Assembly: GCF_024345975.1 (NCBI RefSeq)
Contig: NZ_JAGQCD010000003.1
Coordinates: 1 to 64,000, forward strand
Length of the DNA stretch: 64,000 nt
Source of the DNA: Cyanobium sp. Cruz-8D1
Lineage (GTDB): Bacteria; Cyanobacteriota; Cyanobacteriia; PCC-6307; Cyanobiaceae
Reading direction: 5' to 3'
Shown: one piece after another, positions 51,671-59,482 of the stretch
Layout of the letters: each line of letters starts with the position of its first letter
Position numbering within the stretch: the first letter of the stretch is position 1
Notes under the pieces: generated by a model
Seen by the model: only the letters and a program-made list of their open reading frames with translations
Told to the model about the DNA's origin: nothing
The model's database searches: none
Translations under genes and position numbers: made by a program

Positions 51671-52081
51671 TCAGCCGAAACCCTTGGCTGGCCCTCGGGA
51701 GCCCGGCGGCAGCAGTGGGATCTCGATCACCGCGCCTTGCTCCACTGGATAGCCCTCCATCGCCAGGTGGATGTCGCTGCAGACCAGGGTGAGTGGCGGC
51801 TCCAGCTCCAGGGCCTCCATGAACACCAGCACCACGTCCTGCCCGGCCCCAGCGGCATCGGGGTGGCGCTTGACGTCCTGCTGGAACCGCAGGGACGTGT
51901 ACTTCTTGAGGTCGGGCCGGGCCGAGAGCACGTTGGTGCGCAGGAAGCGGGCGTTCCCGTACTCGGTCTGGTTGACGAACGTGTCGTAGGGCTCGTCGCC
52001 ATCGGGCCCGGGCAGGTCGTCCTGGGTGGTGATCCGGATGTCCTTCACGGCAGGGCTGGGTGTGAGCAGTGCACCCAGCAT
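51671..52081 (-). CDS. Hypothetical protein
   Basis: A 136-residue protein: MLGALLTPSPAVKDIRITTQ, YDTFVNQTEYGNARFLRTNV, DVVLVFMEALELEPPLTLVC. Beta-rich. It is the first gene of the minus-strand group 51671-49743 and diverges from the plus-strand genes at 52124. Function unknown. Confidence 0.5.
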   Translation of the reverse strand: MLGALLTPSPAVKDIRITTQDDLPGPDGDEPYDTFVNQTEYGNARFLRTNVLSARPDLKKYTSLRFQQDVKRHPDAAGAGQDVVLVFMEALELEPPLTLVCSDIHLAMEGYPVEQGAVIEIPLLPPGSRGPAKGFG

Positions 52082-52123
52082 CCGTGATCCGGTCAGGATG
52101 GGTCACGCCCTCCAGCGAGCACC

Positions 52124-52381
52124 GTGAGCGCACCCCTGCAGATCGGCGACACCGTTCGTTTCACCCGGGCCTTCCTGCAGTCGATGGCCATGGTGAGCGG
52201 CCCTGAGGCCCCCACCAGCAGCGGACCATTCGCGCGGGGCACGGTGAGCGCCATTGGGCCGATCACCCCCAGCAGCCCGGTGGTGGTGGCAACGGTGAGC
52301 TGGGCCGATGGTGTTACCACCCAGGTGAACCTGACCAACCTCGAGATCCAGCCGGGCAACCCGCCGCTCACGCCTCGATGA
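52124..52381 (+). CDS. Small beta-barrel-like hypothetical protein
   Basis: An 85-residue protein (GTG start 52124): MSAPLQIGDTVRFTRAFLQS then RGTVSAIGPITPSSPVVVAT, VSWADGVTTQVNLTNLEIQP. The G-D-x-V-R-F...G-x-V...V-x-W pattern is typical of a KOW/Tudor/SH3-like barrel. It overlaps the next gene by four bases, so both are coupled. Confidence 0.55.
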   Translation: MSAPLQIGDTVRFTRAFLQSMAMVSGPEAPTSSGPFARGTVSAIGPITPSSPVVVATVSWADGVTTQVNLTNLEIQPGNPPLTPR

Positions 52382-53355
52382 GCCGGCTGACGCCTGAATC
52401 GATCCGGGCCAGTCAGGCGGAGCTGCCCCCGATTGGCACGGTGATCACGGAACTGCGCCGCCAGGATCCGTACATCCAGCAGGAGCAGCATCGCTACCGC
52501 TCGCCGCGGGGCTTTCAGCACTGGGCCAATCACCTGGCCTACGCCACCCTGATCGAGGCCGGCGCCGAGGTGATGAACGAGCTGGCCGATCCAATCGGCT
52601 TCTGGGCCGCCACCACCTGCCGCTGGGCGCGGATCGTCGAAGCTCCGCCTCGCTTCCTGGCACCGGAGCTGGCGGAGGCCTTCCGCCGCACACCCTCGCC
52701 CCGCCTGGATGACGAGCTGCCGCTGGTGCTGCCCTGCTTCCGGCTGATGCTTCCCGATGGCGCCCTGTTCACAGAAGACGGGGTGCCGATCCCGGTGGTG
52801 ATCGTGGCCGATCTGCGGGCGATGGCCGACTGGTTGCCGGCCGAGGCCCAGCGGATCAGCGGCATCAGTTGCGTCGGCCTGGCCCTCGATGGCGCCAGCT
52901 ACCTCACCCGCCATTCCTTCCAGCAGATCGGTGAACGACAGCCCACCGTGGAGGACCTGAGCCATCCGGCCTGGCAGTGGGATGAGCAGGCGGTGCAGAG
53001 CACCAACCAGCGGATGGAGGGCCTGGCGATCAACGCCTTGCTGGTGCAGCTCTACCAGCCGGAACTGCTGACCACCGGCCCGGCGGCCAAGGTACCCAGT
53101 GGCAAGGGCTTCTCGGCTGGCAGCGCGGACAACACCGGCACCGTGACGCCCCAGGGGCCGGTGTGGATCGGCAAGGACTTCCGGCTCGATCGCACCCCCA
53201 GGGCCCCATCAGAAGGGTCCGCGGCTGGCACCAGCAGCGGCGTCTCGCGTCGGCCCCACTGGCGCCGCGGCCACTGGCACACCGTGCTGCATGGCGAGAA
53301 GCGTCAGAGCCGGCGGATGCAGTGGTTCCAGCCGGTGTACGTGGGGCTGAGCTGA
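52378..53355 (+). CDS. AcrVA2-like protein (candidate anti-CRISPR)
   Basis: A 325-residue protein. Its C-terminus, RRPHWRRGHWHTVLHGEKRQ followed by SRRMQWFQPVYVG, closely follows the RPH-x-RRGHWH...RVRWQPAVFV end of AcrVA2 of Moraxella bovoculi (322 residues), as I recall that sequence. The N-terminal two thirds have LPLVLPCFRLMLPDGALFTE, like the AcrVA2 family. AcrVA2 lowers Cas12a production. Homologues are widespread on plasmids and phages, and not all are proven inhibitors. No Cas12a is in the window, so function is inferred. Confidence 0.6.
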   Translation: MSRLTPESIRASQAELPPIGTVITELRRQDPYIQQEQHRYRSPRGFQHWANHLAYATLIEAGAEVMNELADPIGFWAATTCRWARIVEAPPRFLAPELAEAFRRTPSPRLDDELPLVLPCFRLMLPDGALFTEDGVPIPVVIVADLRAMADWLPAEAQRISGISCVGLALDGASYLTRHSFQQIGERQPTVEDLSHPAWQWDEQAVQSTNQRMEGLAINALLVQLYQPELLTTGPAAKVPSGKGFSAGSADNTGTVTPQGPVWIGKDFRLDRTPRAPSEGSAAGTSSGVSRRPHWRRGHWHTVLHGEKRQSRRMQWFQPVYVGLS

Positions 53356-53387
53356 GCTTCAGAGAGTGGCAGGCGTCTGAGACGGGA

Positions 53388-54398
53388 TCACTGCCCCAAC
53401 AGGGCCATCTGCTCTGGGGGTCTCTTGAGGATCTCGATCGATTCCACCGCCACAAGCCTGGGCTGCTCATCGGCCGCGGCCTCGTAGCTACCACTGACCC
53501 GGACAGTGCAGTCCAGGATCTCGCGCGCCTGCCCTTTGTGCCGTTCGTCGTAGATGCAGCGGATGCCGCGCTGATACCGGGCTCCTCGGATCTCAAAGCG
53601 CAGGGCATCCAGGTCGATCTCCCGCACCACCCCCTCGAAGGCATCAGTCCCCCGGAAGCGCTGCCCTGATGCCTGATCCAAGGATCGCTGCAGGATCTTG
53701 CCGCTCTCTCGGGTGAGTGCCGCGGGCGCCACCTGGCTTTCCCCAGGACAACTGAGGAACAGCTCGGTGATGGCCTTGCTCCTGGGAGTGGGCGCAAGCT
53801 TCTGGGCCGCCACCATGACGGTGTCGCGAACTGCTGGGTCTGGAAACAGGGAATAGACATCCTCACTGACGGCTTCATCTTTGATGAGCCTGGGAATCAG
53901 GGGGAGGCTGCACACCGCTTCGCGCACGGCTTTATAGAGGCCATCGGTCACTCCCTCAAGCACCAGTTGTCCCTGGGCGCCGACATCATCTGGCCTCGGG
54001 ACCCGCATTCCCACGACCAGGCTTCCATAGGCCAGTCCTGAGAGATACGGATCCAGATCTGCCGGCCAGCGAACGCGCTTCTCTTCGCTGAGACCTGCGA
54101 TCGATTTGGCGATCTTCTGAATCTGGGTGCGCAGCTTTGAGAAGGCACCGGTGACAAGGGAGATGGGCGGCTCGTGGGTCATCACACCTGGCCCAGTGAA
54201 TCGAGCGACCAGATCGGCCTGATCAGCCAGTGATGCGTAGGGGAATTCGTCGCGATAGAGCCTGGCGAGCAGCTCGAAATACGGTGTGCTGACCATCTCA
54301 GGGTCTTTGCCCAGCTGCACGGCCAGTTCTCGCGCTGCCAGGAGCTCTCGGTGGATGATGCGGGCTTTGCCCTCGACGATGCCGATCCAGCTGCTCAT
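53388..54398 (-). CDS. Hypothetical partner of DUF6932-like gene
   Basis: A 336-residue helical protein: MSSWIGIVEGKARIIHRELL, YFELLARLYRDEFPYASLAD, TGAFSKLRTQIQKIAKSIAG. The C-terminal 90 residues look like a beta domain (VREIDLDALRFEIRGARYQR). It overlaps the upstream DUF6932-like gene by ATGA, so both are made together. No catalytic motif recognised. A toxin, effector or sensor role in a two-gene unit is speculative. Confidence 0.6.
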   Translation of the reverse strand: MSSWIGIVEGKARIIHRELLAARELAVQLGKDPEMVSTPYFELLARLYRDEFPYASLADQADLVARFTGPGVMTHEPPISLVTGAFSKLRTQIQKIAKSIAGLSEEKRVRWPADLDPYLSGLAYGSLVVGMRVPRPDDVGAQGQLVLEGVTDGLYKAVREAVCSLPLIPRLIKDEAVSEDVYSLFPDPAVRDTVMVAAQKLAPTPRSKAITELFLSCPGESQVAPAALTRESGKILQRSLDQASGQRFRGTDAFEGVVREIDLDALRFEIRGARYQRGIRCIYDERHKGQAREILDCTVRVSGSYEAAADEQPRLVAVESIEILKRPPEQMALLGQ

Positions 54399-54853
54399 GA
54401 CATCAACCTCAGCAGCCCTTTCTTGACGAGCTGGCAATCAAGTTCCTTTTCAAGCGCCTTTTTGGGATCCCAGGAGCGGAAATAGCTGACAAAGTCCTGG
54501 CCAAGCCTCTCCAGACTGGGTCGCATGTCAATGTTGTAGGTGCCAAAGAGCTCGGCGTTGCGCACGTACAGCATTTGCCCCTCCCATTGCTGCTCACTTG
54601 GCAGGCCCTGCAGCTCAATCACGAGGTTGATATTTGCTGGGTGCTCTTCTGAGGTGACATAGCTGCCATCGAGCACAAGTGGCGGAATCGTTGTGAAGCG
54701 ATCCAGGAGCTCATCTCTGATGAACGCCTGCAGCGAATCAGTCAGCCTGCGGCGTTGCTCATTCCATGCCAGTGCTGCCTCCACTTCTGACATCGTGCAT
54801 CCGTAAACTCCGTCAGGTAGCAATCCATACCGATTGAACCCAGGGATTGGCAT
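54395..54853 (-). CDS. DUF6932-like protein with altered nucleotidyltransferase motif
   Basis: A 152-residue protein starting MPIPGFNRYGLLPDGVYGCT, the typical DUF6932 opening. Next come EQRRRLTDSLQAFIRDELLD and VLDGSYVTSEEHPANINLVI. In this family the last motif normally reads DGS(F/Y)VT...D-(I/F)-D, like a nucleotidyltransferase GS...DxD. Here both aspartates are asparagines, so the protein may lack that activity or act as a binding partner. Coupled to the downstream gene. Confidence 0.65.
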   Translation of the reverse strand: MPIPGFNRYGLLPDGVYGCTMSEVEAALAWNEQRRRLTDSLQAFIRDELLDRFTTIPPLVLDGSYVTSEEHPANINLVIELQGLPSEQQWEGQMLYVRNAELFGTYNIDMRPSLERLGQDFVSYFRSWDPKKALEKELDCQLVKKGLLRLMS

Positions 54854-55065
54854 GCTCACCAACCTCCGGTTCCCCGTGCGCGCCCCCCTCTGATGCCCCA
54901 GGTGCTGGTGGGGCCATCGTTGCCACGATGGGAGGCGGCGGTGTAGTTGAGCATCAGCTGGAAGGTGCCTCCGGTTTATACCCAGCCCGGTCGCCAGGCG
55001 GAACCCTGCGACTGGAATCCGGTAAATCCCGGCCGGCAGTGCCAGCCGGGAGAGGCGATGGCGCC

Positions 55066-55278
55066 TCAGAGCACGTGCACCCTGGCCTGGGGCCCAAGCA
55101 CCCGCTGCTGATTGGAGGCCAGGATCAGGGCCTCGGCCCTGGGCACGTAGTGCGGCTGGGCGCTGATGTGGCCCTCGCGATCGAGGAACAGCACCCGCAG
55201 CAGCTGGCCGGCGGCATCGAGCAAGTGCACCGAGATGATGCGGATCGGGCAGGCGCGGACCAGGGGAGTGGCGGCCAT
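55066..55278 (-). CDS. Small hypothetical protein with CAAGG leader
   Basis: A 70-residue protein starting MAATPLVRACPIRIISVHLL, then DAAGQLLRVLFLDREGHISA and QPHYVPRAEALILASNQQRV. Looks folded and conserved. An inverted repeat CCGCGCAAGGG...CCCTTGCGCGG begins about 50 bp upstream. The gap 54854-55065 before the next gene holds only a doubtful 32-codon frame (54856-54954). Confidence 0.5.
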   Translation of the reverse strand: MAATPLVRACPIRIISVHLLDAAGQLLRVLFLDREGHISAQPHYVPRAEALILASNQQRVLGPQARVHVL

Positions 55279-55327
55279 GGCTGGGCTGGCGAACGACACC
55301 GCCGTTGAGCCCCGGCGCCGCCAGCGC

Positions 55328-55381
55328 CGCGCAAGGGTCGCGCAGCGCAGCGGAGCGACTCGCGTCAGCCCTTGCGCGGTG
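55328..55381 (-). promoter_or_regulatory. CAAGG-type inverted-repeat leader C
   Basis: CCGCGCAAGGG (55327-55337) pairs with CCCTTGCGCGG (about 55370-55380), 11 bp each. CAAGG starts 54 bp before ATG 55278. The loop is rich in GCGCAGCG repeats. Confidence 0.5.
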
Positions 55382-55528
55382 CGCAAGCCGGGGCAGGCCG
55401 GGTGGCGTGATCGCCAGCCCCATGGCCAGCCCCCCATGACCGCCCCCTGCCTGACGCACCTCCTCTGGTGGATCGATGCAGTTCAGCCGGCCCAGCCGAG
55501 TTGCAGCGTGCTCGTCGTCCATGGCAGA

Positions 55529-55813
55529 TCAAGCCACGTCTGGTGCCCTGCTCGCCTGGCGGGCCATGTCGTCGGTCCAGCCCTGGCAGCGGCTGGTGAG
55601 GTGCTCGCCGTGGGCGATCAGGCCCTGGTGTAGCTGGCAGGTGAGCAGGGGGATGCAGTTGACACCAGCTTGGTGCTGAAACCAGTGGCAGGTCATGCAG
55701 ACCTTGCGGCTCCTGGCCTGCACCAGAACCTCCTGGTCCAGGAAGGGCCACTCTTCGGCTGGCAGATCGATTCGATCGACAGGCCCTACTGAGCGGGGAC
55801 GATGAAGCGCCAT
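55529..55813 (-). CDS. Small cysteine/histidine-rich protein under a LexA-like box
   Basis: A 94-residue protein starting MALHRPRSVGPVDRIDLPAE. It holds KVCMTCHWFQHQAGVNCIPL then LTCQLHQGLIAHGEHLTSRC and QGWTDD, a Cx2C...C...Cx2H...H...C set suited to bind a metal. ATG 55813 has GGAG 7 bp upstream. A LexA-like box lies 16-29 bp before it, so it may be an SOS-controlled switch gene. I have a sense that similar proteins occur in cyanobacteria, but no function is known to me. Confidence 0.55.
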   Translation of the reverse strand: MALHRPRSVGPVDRIDLPAEEWPFLDQEVLVQARSRKVCMTCHWFQHQAGVNCIPLLTCQLHQGLIAHGEHLTSRCQGWTDDMARQASRAPDVA

Positions 55814-55828
55814 CAGCGACTCCACGGA

Positions 55829-55842
55829 AGTACAAGCGTACT
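55829..55842 (-). promoter_or_regulatory. LexA-like SOS box
   Basis: AGTAC-AAGC-GTACT on the plus strand (AGTACGCTTGTACT on the minus) is a perfect 5-bp inverted repeat with 4-bp spacer. It differs at one position from the published cyanobacterial LexA consensus AGTACWNWTGTACT. Confidence 0.55.
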
Positions 55843-56424
55843 AGCAAGGAGCGCCGCTGGAATGGGCTCGCGCTTGCTCGGCATGGCCTGGGCGCGGCGC
55901 AAAGCGATACGGGGAACCAGTTTTTCGACTGGCACAAGCCTTTATTGAGAACGAATGAGAACCGTTGCGGCGCAGGGGCTCTCAATTTCGGGTCTGGCGG
56001 CAGGTTATGGCGGTTCTCGGGATGCCCTATCGCGACAACTCTCGGAGCCAACCCTCCAAGTGGGGCGATTCTACGGCTGACCACCAAATGTGGCAAGTCG
56101 TAAAGCCGCTTGACGCTACCGGTGGTGTCCGCCCCCAAAACCCGGTGTTAGACCTTGAAGTCCGCGGGGCCGGCCTTTCGGAACGAGAAAGGCCGGGGGG
56201 AGTTCGAGCCCTCTGCTTCTACCCATGCGGTCCCTTGTTCATGACTTTGCAGTCAGCCCATGGCCAGTGATTCCGGGCCTTCCACGCCGCCCGACCAGTC
56301 CACTTCCTTCCGCCCCTCGCTCTGCCAGAAGCGATCGAGTGAAACCGCCGTGCACCGAACCACACCCTCAAGGGTGCGGCTGTGGTGCAGCACCAGCCCC
56401 CTCGCTTGAAGAGGAGTCCAAGCG
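55843..56424. other. Non-coding gap with tRNA-like hairpin
   Basis: No convincing gene in about 580 bp. A 10-bp perfect stem CCGGCCTTTC / GAAAGGCCGG (56170-56179, 56187-56196) is followed by GGGGGGAGTTCGAGCC and ends in ...CTTCTACCCA near 56225. A GTTCGA box and CCA end recall the 3' half of a tRNA, but no full cloverleaf can be folded. A short ACCCTCAAGGGT hairpin lies at 56364-56375. Confidence 0.35.
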
Positions 56425-56736
56425 ATGGCGATGCAACCAACCCGAGCTTTTCTCCACGAGGTGGTGACCAGCGCGACCAGTTCCGACGGGACGTTCTACG
56501 TCGTGGGCTACGTCTTTGATGCGGATCACGACAGGCACCTGGTCTTTGCGACCAGCGCCAACTTTGAGGATCCCAGGCTTCTGCCATTGATGAAGGGCCA
56601 GGAGATCAGCCTCACTTCTGGGAGCCCATGTCTGGAGGTGCTGCCGCTGAGTCAGCAGAGTGAGGAAGTCCGGTATCAAGTGGCTGAACAGCTCTCCGAG
56701 CTCTCGCTCGAGCCCCAGACCTGTGCAGCTGGCTGA
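56425..56736 (+). CDS. Hypothetical protein
   Basis: A 103-residue protein: MAMQPTRAFLHEVVTSATSS, FYVVGYVFDADHDRHLVFAT, LPLMKGQEISLTSGSPCLEV. Mixed alpha/beta. It converges with the Rad52-like gene. Function unknown. Confidence 0.5.
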   Translation: MAMQPTRAFLHEVVTSATSSDGTFYVVGYVFDADHDRHLVFATSANFEDPRLLPLMKGQEISLTSGSPCLEVLPLSQQSEEVRYQVAEQLSELSLEPQTCAAG

Positions 56737-56798
56737 CCCTGGGATAGTCGGGCGATCCGATGGGGCCCCAGGCCGGTGGAGCCCCCAACTGCCGATGA

Positions 56799-57767
56799 CT
56801 ACTGCTGGACGAGAAACGCCTCAATCCAGTCGTGGTGGCACTTCTGGTTGATCCGATCGGCGATCGTCACCGCCTCTTCGGGCACTTGGAACCGCTTGCG
56901 GAAGGCCCGGGTGAGGCTTTCCAGCTGGGGCCGGGGGAGAGCCCGCAGGGTGCTGTGGAGGTGCTGGATCGTCTCGGCATCGAGGGCCACCTGGCCGGGG
57001 TCGGCCGGGGCTGATGGCGGTTGCGTCGGGGCCGGGGATGCTGCGACGGAAGAGGGATTCCCCGCCGCCGGCCGACTCAGAGGAGATCGCTGCCCGCCTG
57101 GCCGCTGGGCTCCATCACCCTGGCCCGCTGCGCTGCTGATCTGCCGCTGCGATTTGTCATAGAGGGCAAGGCCAAACGGGTTCCCGAAAGTCATCAATGC
57201 CCGCTTCATGGCATCGGTCTCGGCTTCCTTGAGGGCGGATTCATGGGCCTGGCCCAGGTCCACGTCGATGCCGTGGCCGGCGCCGCTGCCCTCGCGAACC
57301 AGGGGTGTCAGGCCACCGGCGGTGACGGTGACGCGCACACGAGCGGTGTAGGTGACGCCCCAGCCAGGCTTCTGGTCCCGGCCAATGGATCGCTCGGCCT
57401 GGGCCACGCAGCGGACGGCGATGGTCTGACGCTGCCAGCCGTCGAAACCAAAGATGCGGTTCGCTTCCGCGATCACCTGCCAACCCTCGAGATAGCTCAC
57501 GCGGCTGCGGCCCTGCTCCCGCTGGCGGACGTTGGCCCGATCCAGGGGGGCGGAAAGAGCGGCGAGCTGCTCGGGGGAGAAGCCGGAAGGCGGAGCCTGG
57601 GGGGCCTCGGGTGCCGAGGCTGGTGCTTGCTCTGGTGCTGCAGCGTTCCCAGTGCGATCAGCGGAGCGGATCAGCTCCAGGGCCGATGGCGGCCTCTGGC
57701 TGGGTCGAGCAGCAGCGGGCCGGCTGGTGGTGCTGGCCCCGTTGGCGGAAGGAGCGGCGACGGTCAT
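56799..57767 (-). CDS. Rad52-like single-strand annealing recombinase
   Basis: A 322-residue protein. Residues about 62-200 match the Rad52/22 domain: GFSPEQLAALSAPLDRANVR, SYLEGWQVIAEANRIFGFDG, RVRVTVTAGGLTPLVREGSG, ESALKEAETDAMKRALMTFG. Such phage annealases pair complementary single strands and support replication and recombination. The N-terminus and the linker after 215 are disordered; the last 60 residues are helical. It is downstream of the Gp157-like gene. Confidence 0.85.
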   Translation of the reverse strand: MTVAAPSANGASTTSRPAAARPSQRPPSALELIRSADRTGNAAAPEQAPASAPEAPQAPPSGFSPEQLAALSAPLDRANVRQREQGRSRVSYLEGWQVIAEANRIFGFDGWQRQTIAVRCVAQAERSIGRDQKPGWGVTYTARVRVTVTAGGLTPLVREGSGAGHGIDVDLGQAHESALKEAETDAMKRALMTFGNPFGLALYDKSQRQISSAAGQGDGAQRPGGQRSPLSRPAAGNPSSVAASPAPTQPPSAPADPGQVALDAETIQHLHSTLRALPRPQLESLTRAFRKRFQVPEEAVTIADRINQKCHHDWIEAFLVQQ

Positions 57768-57852
57768 GGCGATGGAAGCAATGGTGTGAGGGGGAAGGAG
57801 AAGGAGCCCCGGCTGCCTGGCCGGGACCCATATGCGGGGGGCCTATGGCCCC

Positions 57853-58473
57853 TCAGCAGATGCGCCAGGAGCGGCGGGAGAGGAGCTGGGCGCCGGTGAT
57901 CTGGCGGCCGGCCTTGAGGGCGTCCTTGATGGCGGCTTTGTCCGGCTTGCTGGTGGTGGTGACAGTGAGCCACTCGGAATCGAGGGCCTGCTCGTCGTCG
58001 ATCACGACGGCAGCGGACTTGCGGCTGCTGATCTCGTGATTGGGGAAGGAGAAGCGGGTTGAGCTGGGCTGCAGCTGGGTGAGGACGAACACCAGCGACT
58101 CCTCGAGCGCATCGGCCCGCGAGGCATCGGAGCGGGCCAGATCGGTGAGGCGCTTGGCCTGCTGCTGGCGGTAGGCGGCCTGGCCGCGCAGATGCTCGAT
58201 CACCCAGCAGGTGGCATCGGCTTTGGCGGCGAGGGCCTGCTTGTTGCCCTCCTCGGCGAGCAGGGCAGCCTCCAGTTCGGCGAGGGCTGAGGCGCGTTGA
58301 TCAGGGTCATCAGTTTCCAGCTGCTCAGCCAGCTGGCCGATGGCGGTGGTGAGCTCCTGGGCCTCGATCCCCAGCTGCCAGAGCGAGCCTGATCGCTGCA
58401 GGGAGCAGGAAGGCCCGGCGGCCTGCGGGAGAGCCGGGGTGAGAGGAGCGATGGGGGCGGTGAGAACGGCCAT
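57853..58473 (-). CDS. Siphovirus Gp157-like protein
   Basis: A 206-residue protein. The core, LEAALLAEEGNKQALAAKAD, ATCWVIEHLRGQAAYRQQQA, KRLTDLARSDASRADALEES, then STRFSFPNHEISSRKSAAVV, follows the Gp157 pattern of a helical coil and a C-terminal beta part that ends KDALKAGRQITGAQLLSRRS. Gp157 proteins are found next to phage recombinases and have been linked to phage resistance in Streptococcus. It is in line with the Rad52-like gene. Confidence 0.7.
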   Translation of the reverse strand: MAVLTAPIAPLTPALPQAAGPSCSLQRSGSLWQLGIEAQELTTAIGQLAEQLETDDPDQRASALAELEAALLAEEGNKQALAAKADATCWVIEHLRGQAAYRQQQAKRLTDLARSDASRADALEESLVFVLTQLQPSSTRFSFPNHEISSRKSAAVVIDDEQALDSEWLTVTTTSKPDKAAIKDALKAGRQITGAQLLSRRSWRIC

Positions 58474-58524
58474 GGGGTGGTGAATGCGGATGAGGGACGA
58501 GAAGAACGAGGCGGCGACCGCCGC

Positions 58525-59046
58525 TCAGGCGGCGAGGGGCTCCGGCGAGAAGGGCGGCGGCACTTCCATCACCACCACCGGCACCGGCGAACGGGAGGAG
58601 CAGCGACGGGCCTGCTGCACCAGAGAGGCCGTGCCTGCCCCACCGGGGAAGGCGATCACCAGCACCGAAGCGCTGAATGCCGGGGAGGTGTGGGCCTGGG
58701 CCTCGACCAGGGCCTGCTCCAGCAGAAGGCGATTGCGGATTGGCCCGGCAGCGCGGCCATGACGGCGCCAATCAGCGGCGAGGGCCTGGACCCGCCAGCC
58801 GAGCTGCTGGGCGGCACGGCCGATGGCACGATCCGCACCACGGGCACCGCCATGCAGCAACAGATGGACAGGCCGGCCGCCAGAGCGCTGGAGGAGAGCA
58901 GAGGCGATGCGCTCCTGGGGCCAGACGAGATCACGGCCACCAGCGGCAACGATGACGACCGAGCGATGGGCCAACGCCGGCGGCGGCAGGAGGCCAAGGG
59001 AAGGCAATGCAGCGGCCTGGGCCACTGCAGCAGAGAACAAGCTCAT
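58525..59046 (-). CDS. YpsA/SLOG-like nucleotide-binding protein (DUF2493-like)
   Basis: A 173-residue Rossmann-type protein: VVIVAAGGRDLVWPQERIAS, VHLLLHGGARGADRAIGRAA (the G-G-A-x-G-A-D signature), ADWRRHGRAAGPIRNRLLLE (D-W...G...R-N) and LVIAFPGGAGTASLVQQARR. It matches the phage YspA/DUF2493 branch of the SLOG superfamily, which binds nucleotides such as NAD or ADP-ribose derivatives. First gene of the recombination group on this strand. Confidence 0.75.
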   Translation of the reverse strand: MSLFSAAVAQAAALPSLGLLPPPALAHRSVVIVAAGGRDLVWPQERIASALLQRSGGRPVHLLLHGGARGADRAIGRAAQQLGWRVQALAADWRRHGRAAGPIRNRLLLEQALVEAQAHTSPAFSASVLVIAFPGGAGTASLVQQARRCSSRSPVPVVVMEVPPPFSPEPLAA

Positions 59047-59482
59047 GGGCTACAGAGCAAACGAACGGGGCAAGTTGTCCGAGGATTTCGTTGCCGCAGG
59101 CGATGGGCTCGTGGCCTTTGGCGCAGCTCTTATTCTACCAGTACAAACGCACTAAGCAGCAGGCAGAGCGCTTGTGGGGCAATGGATCTGCGCAAAGCAA
59201 CGCCATGCGCTGATGGATCGGAAATCTGATAAGCAGACCCGTCAGATTCAGCCCTGAATGCGCGGCCGGCCGCGCAGCCGCGCGAGGCAACCTGCGGCTT
59301 CACCCCAGCCCCATCGAGGCGGGCAAGTGCCCGGCCACCGCAGCCGCGGGAGGACAGACCTGCCCGCCACCCCCACACCGGCCCCGGAGCGGAGGGCGGC
59401 GGCGGCTGGCCGATGCACGCCACGGCGCAGCCGTGGCACGCTGAAGGACGGCCGTCGCCGACTGGAGTCCTGCGGCGGTTGC
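59047..59482. other. Gap with palindromes and weak LexA-like site
   Basis: No convincing gene. AGTACAAACGCACT (59140-59153) resembles the LexA-like box at 55829 with one more mismatch. AATCTGA/TCAGATT (59223-59229, 59242-59248) is an inverted repeat and GCGCGGCCGGCCGCGC (59260-59275) is a 16-bp perfect palindrome. These may control the group starting at 59046. Confidence 0.4.

Noticed and set aside
54856-54954. 32-codon minus-strand frame upstream of the DUF6932-like gene
   Set aside because: Too short and no ribosome site; listed only in the neighbour's notes.
54853-55522. N-terminal extension of the DUF6932-like gene to 55522
   Set aside because: The extension is Arg/Ala/Pro-rich shadow sequence, overlaps the small gene 55066-55278, and the family normally starts at MPIP.
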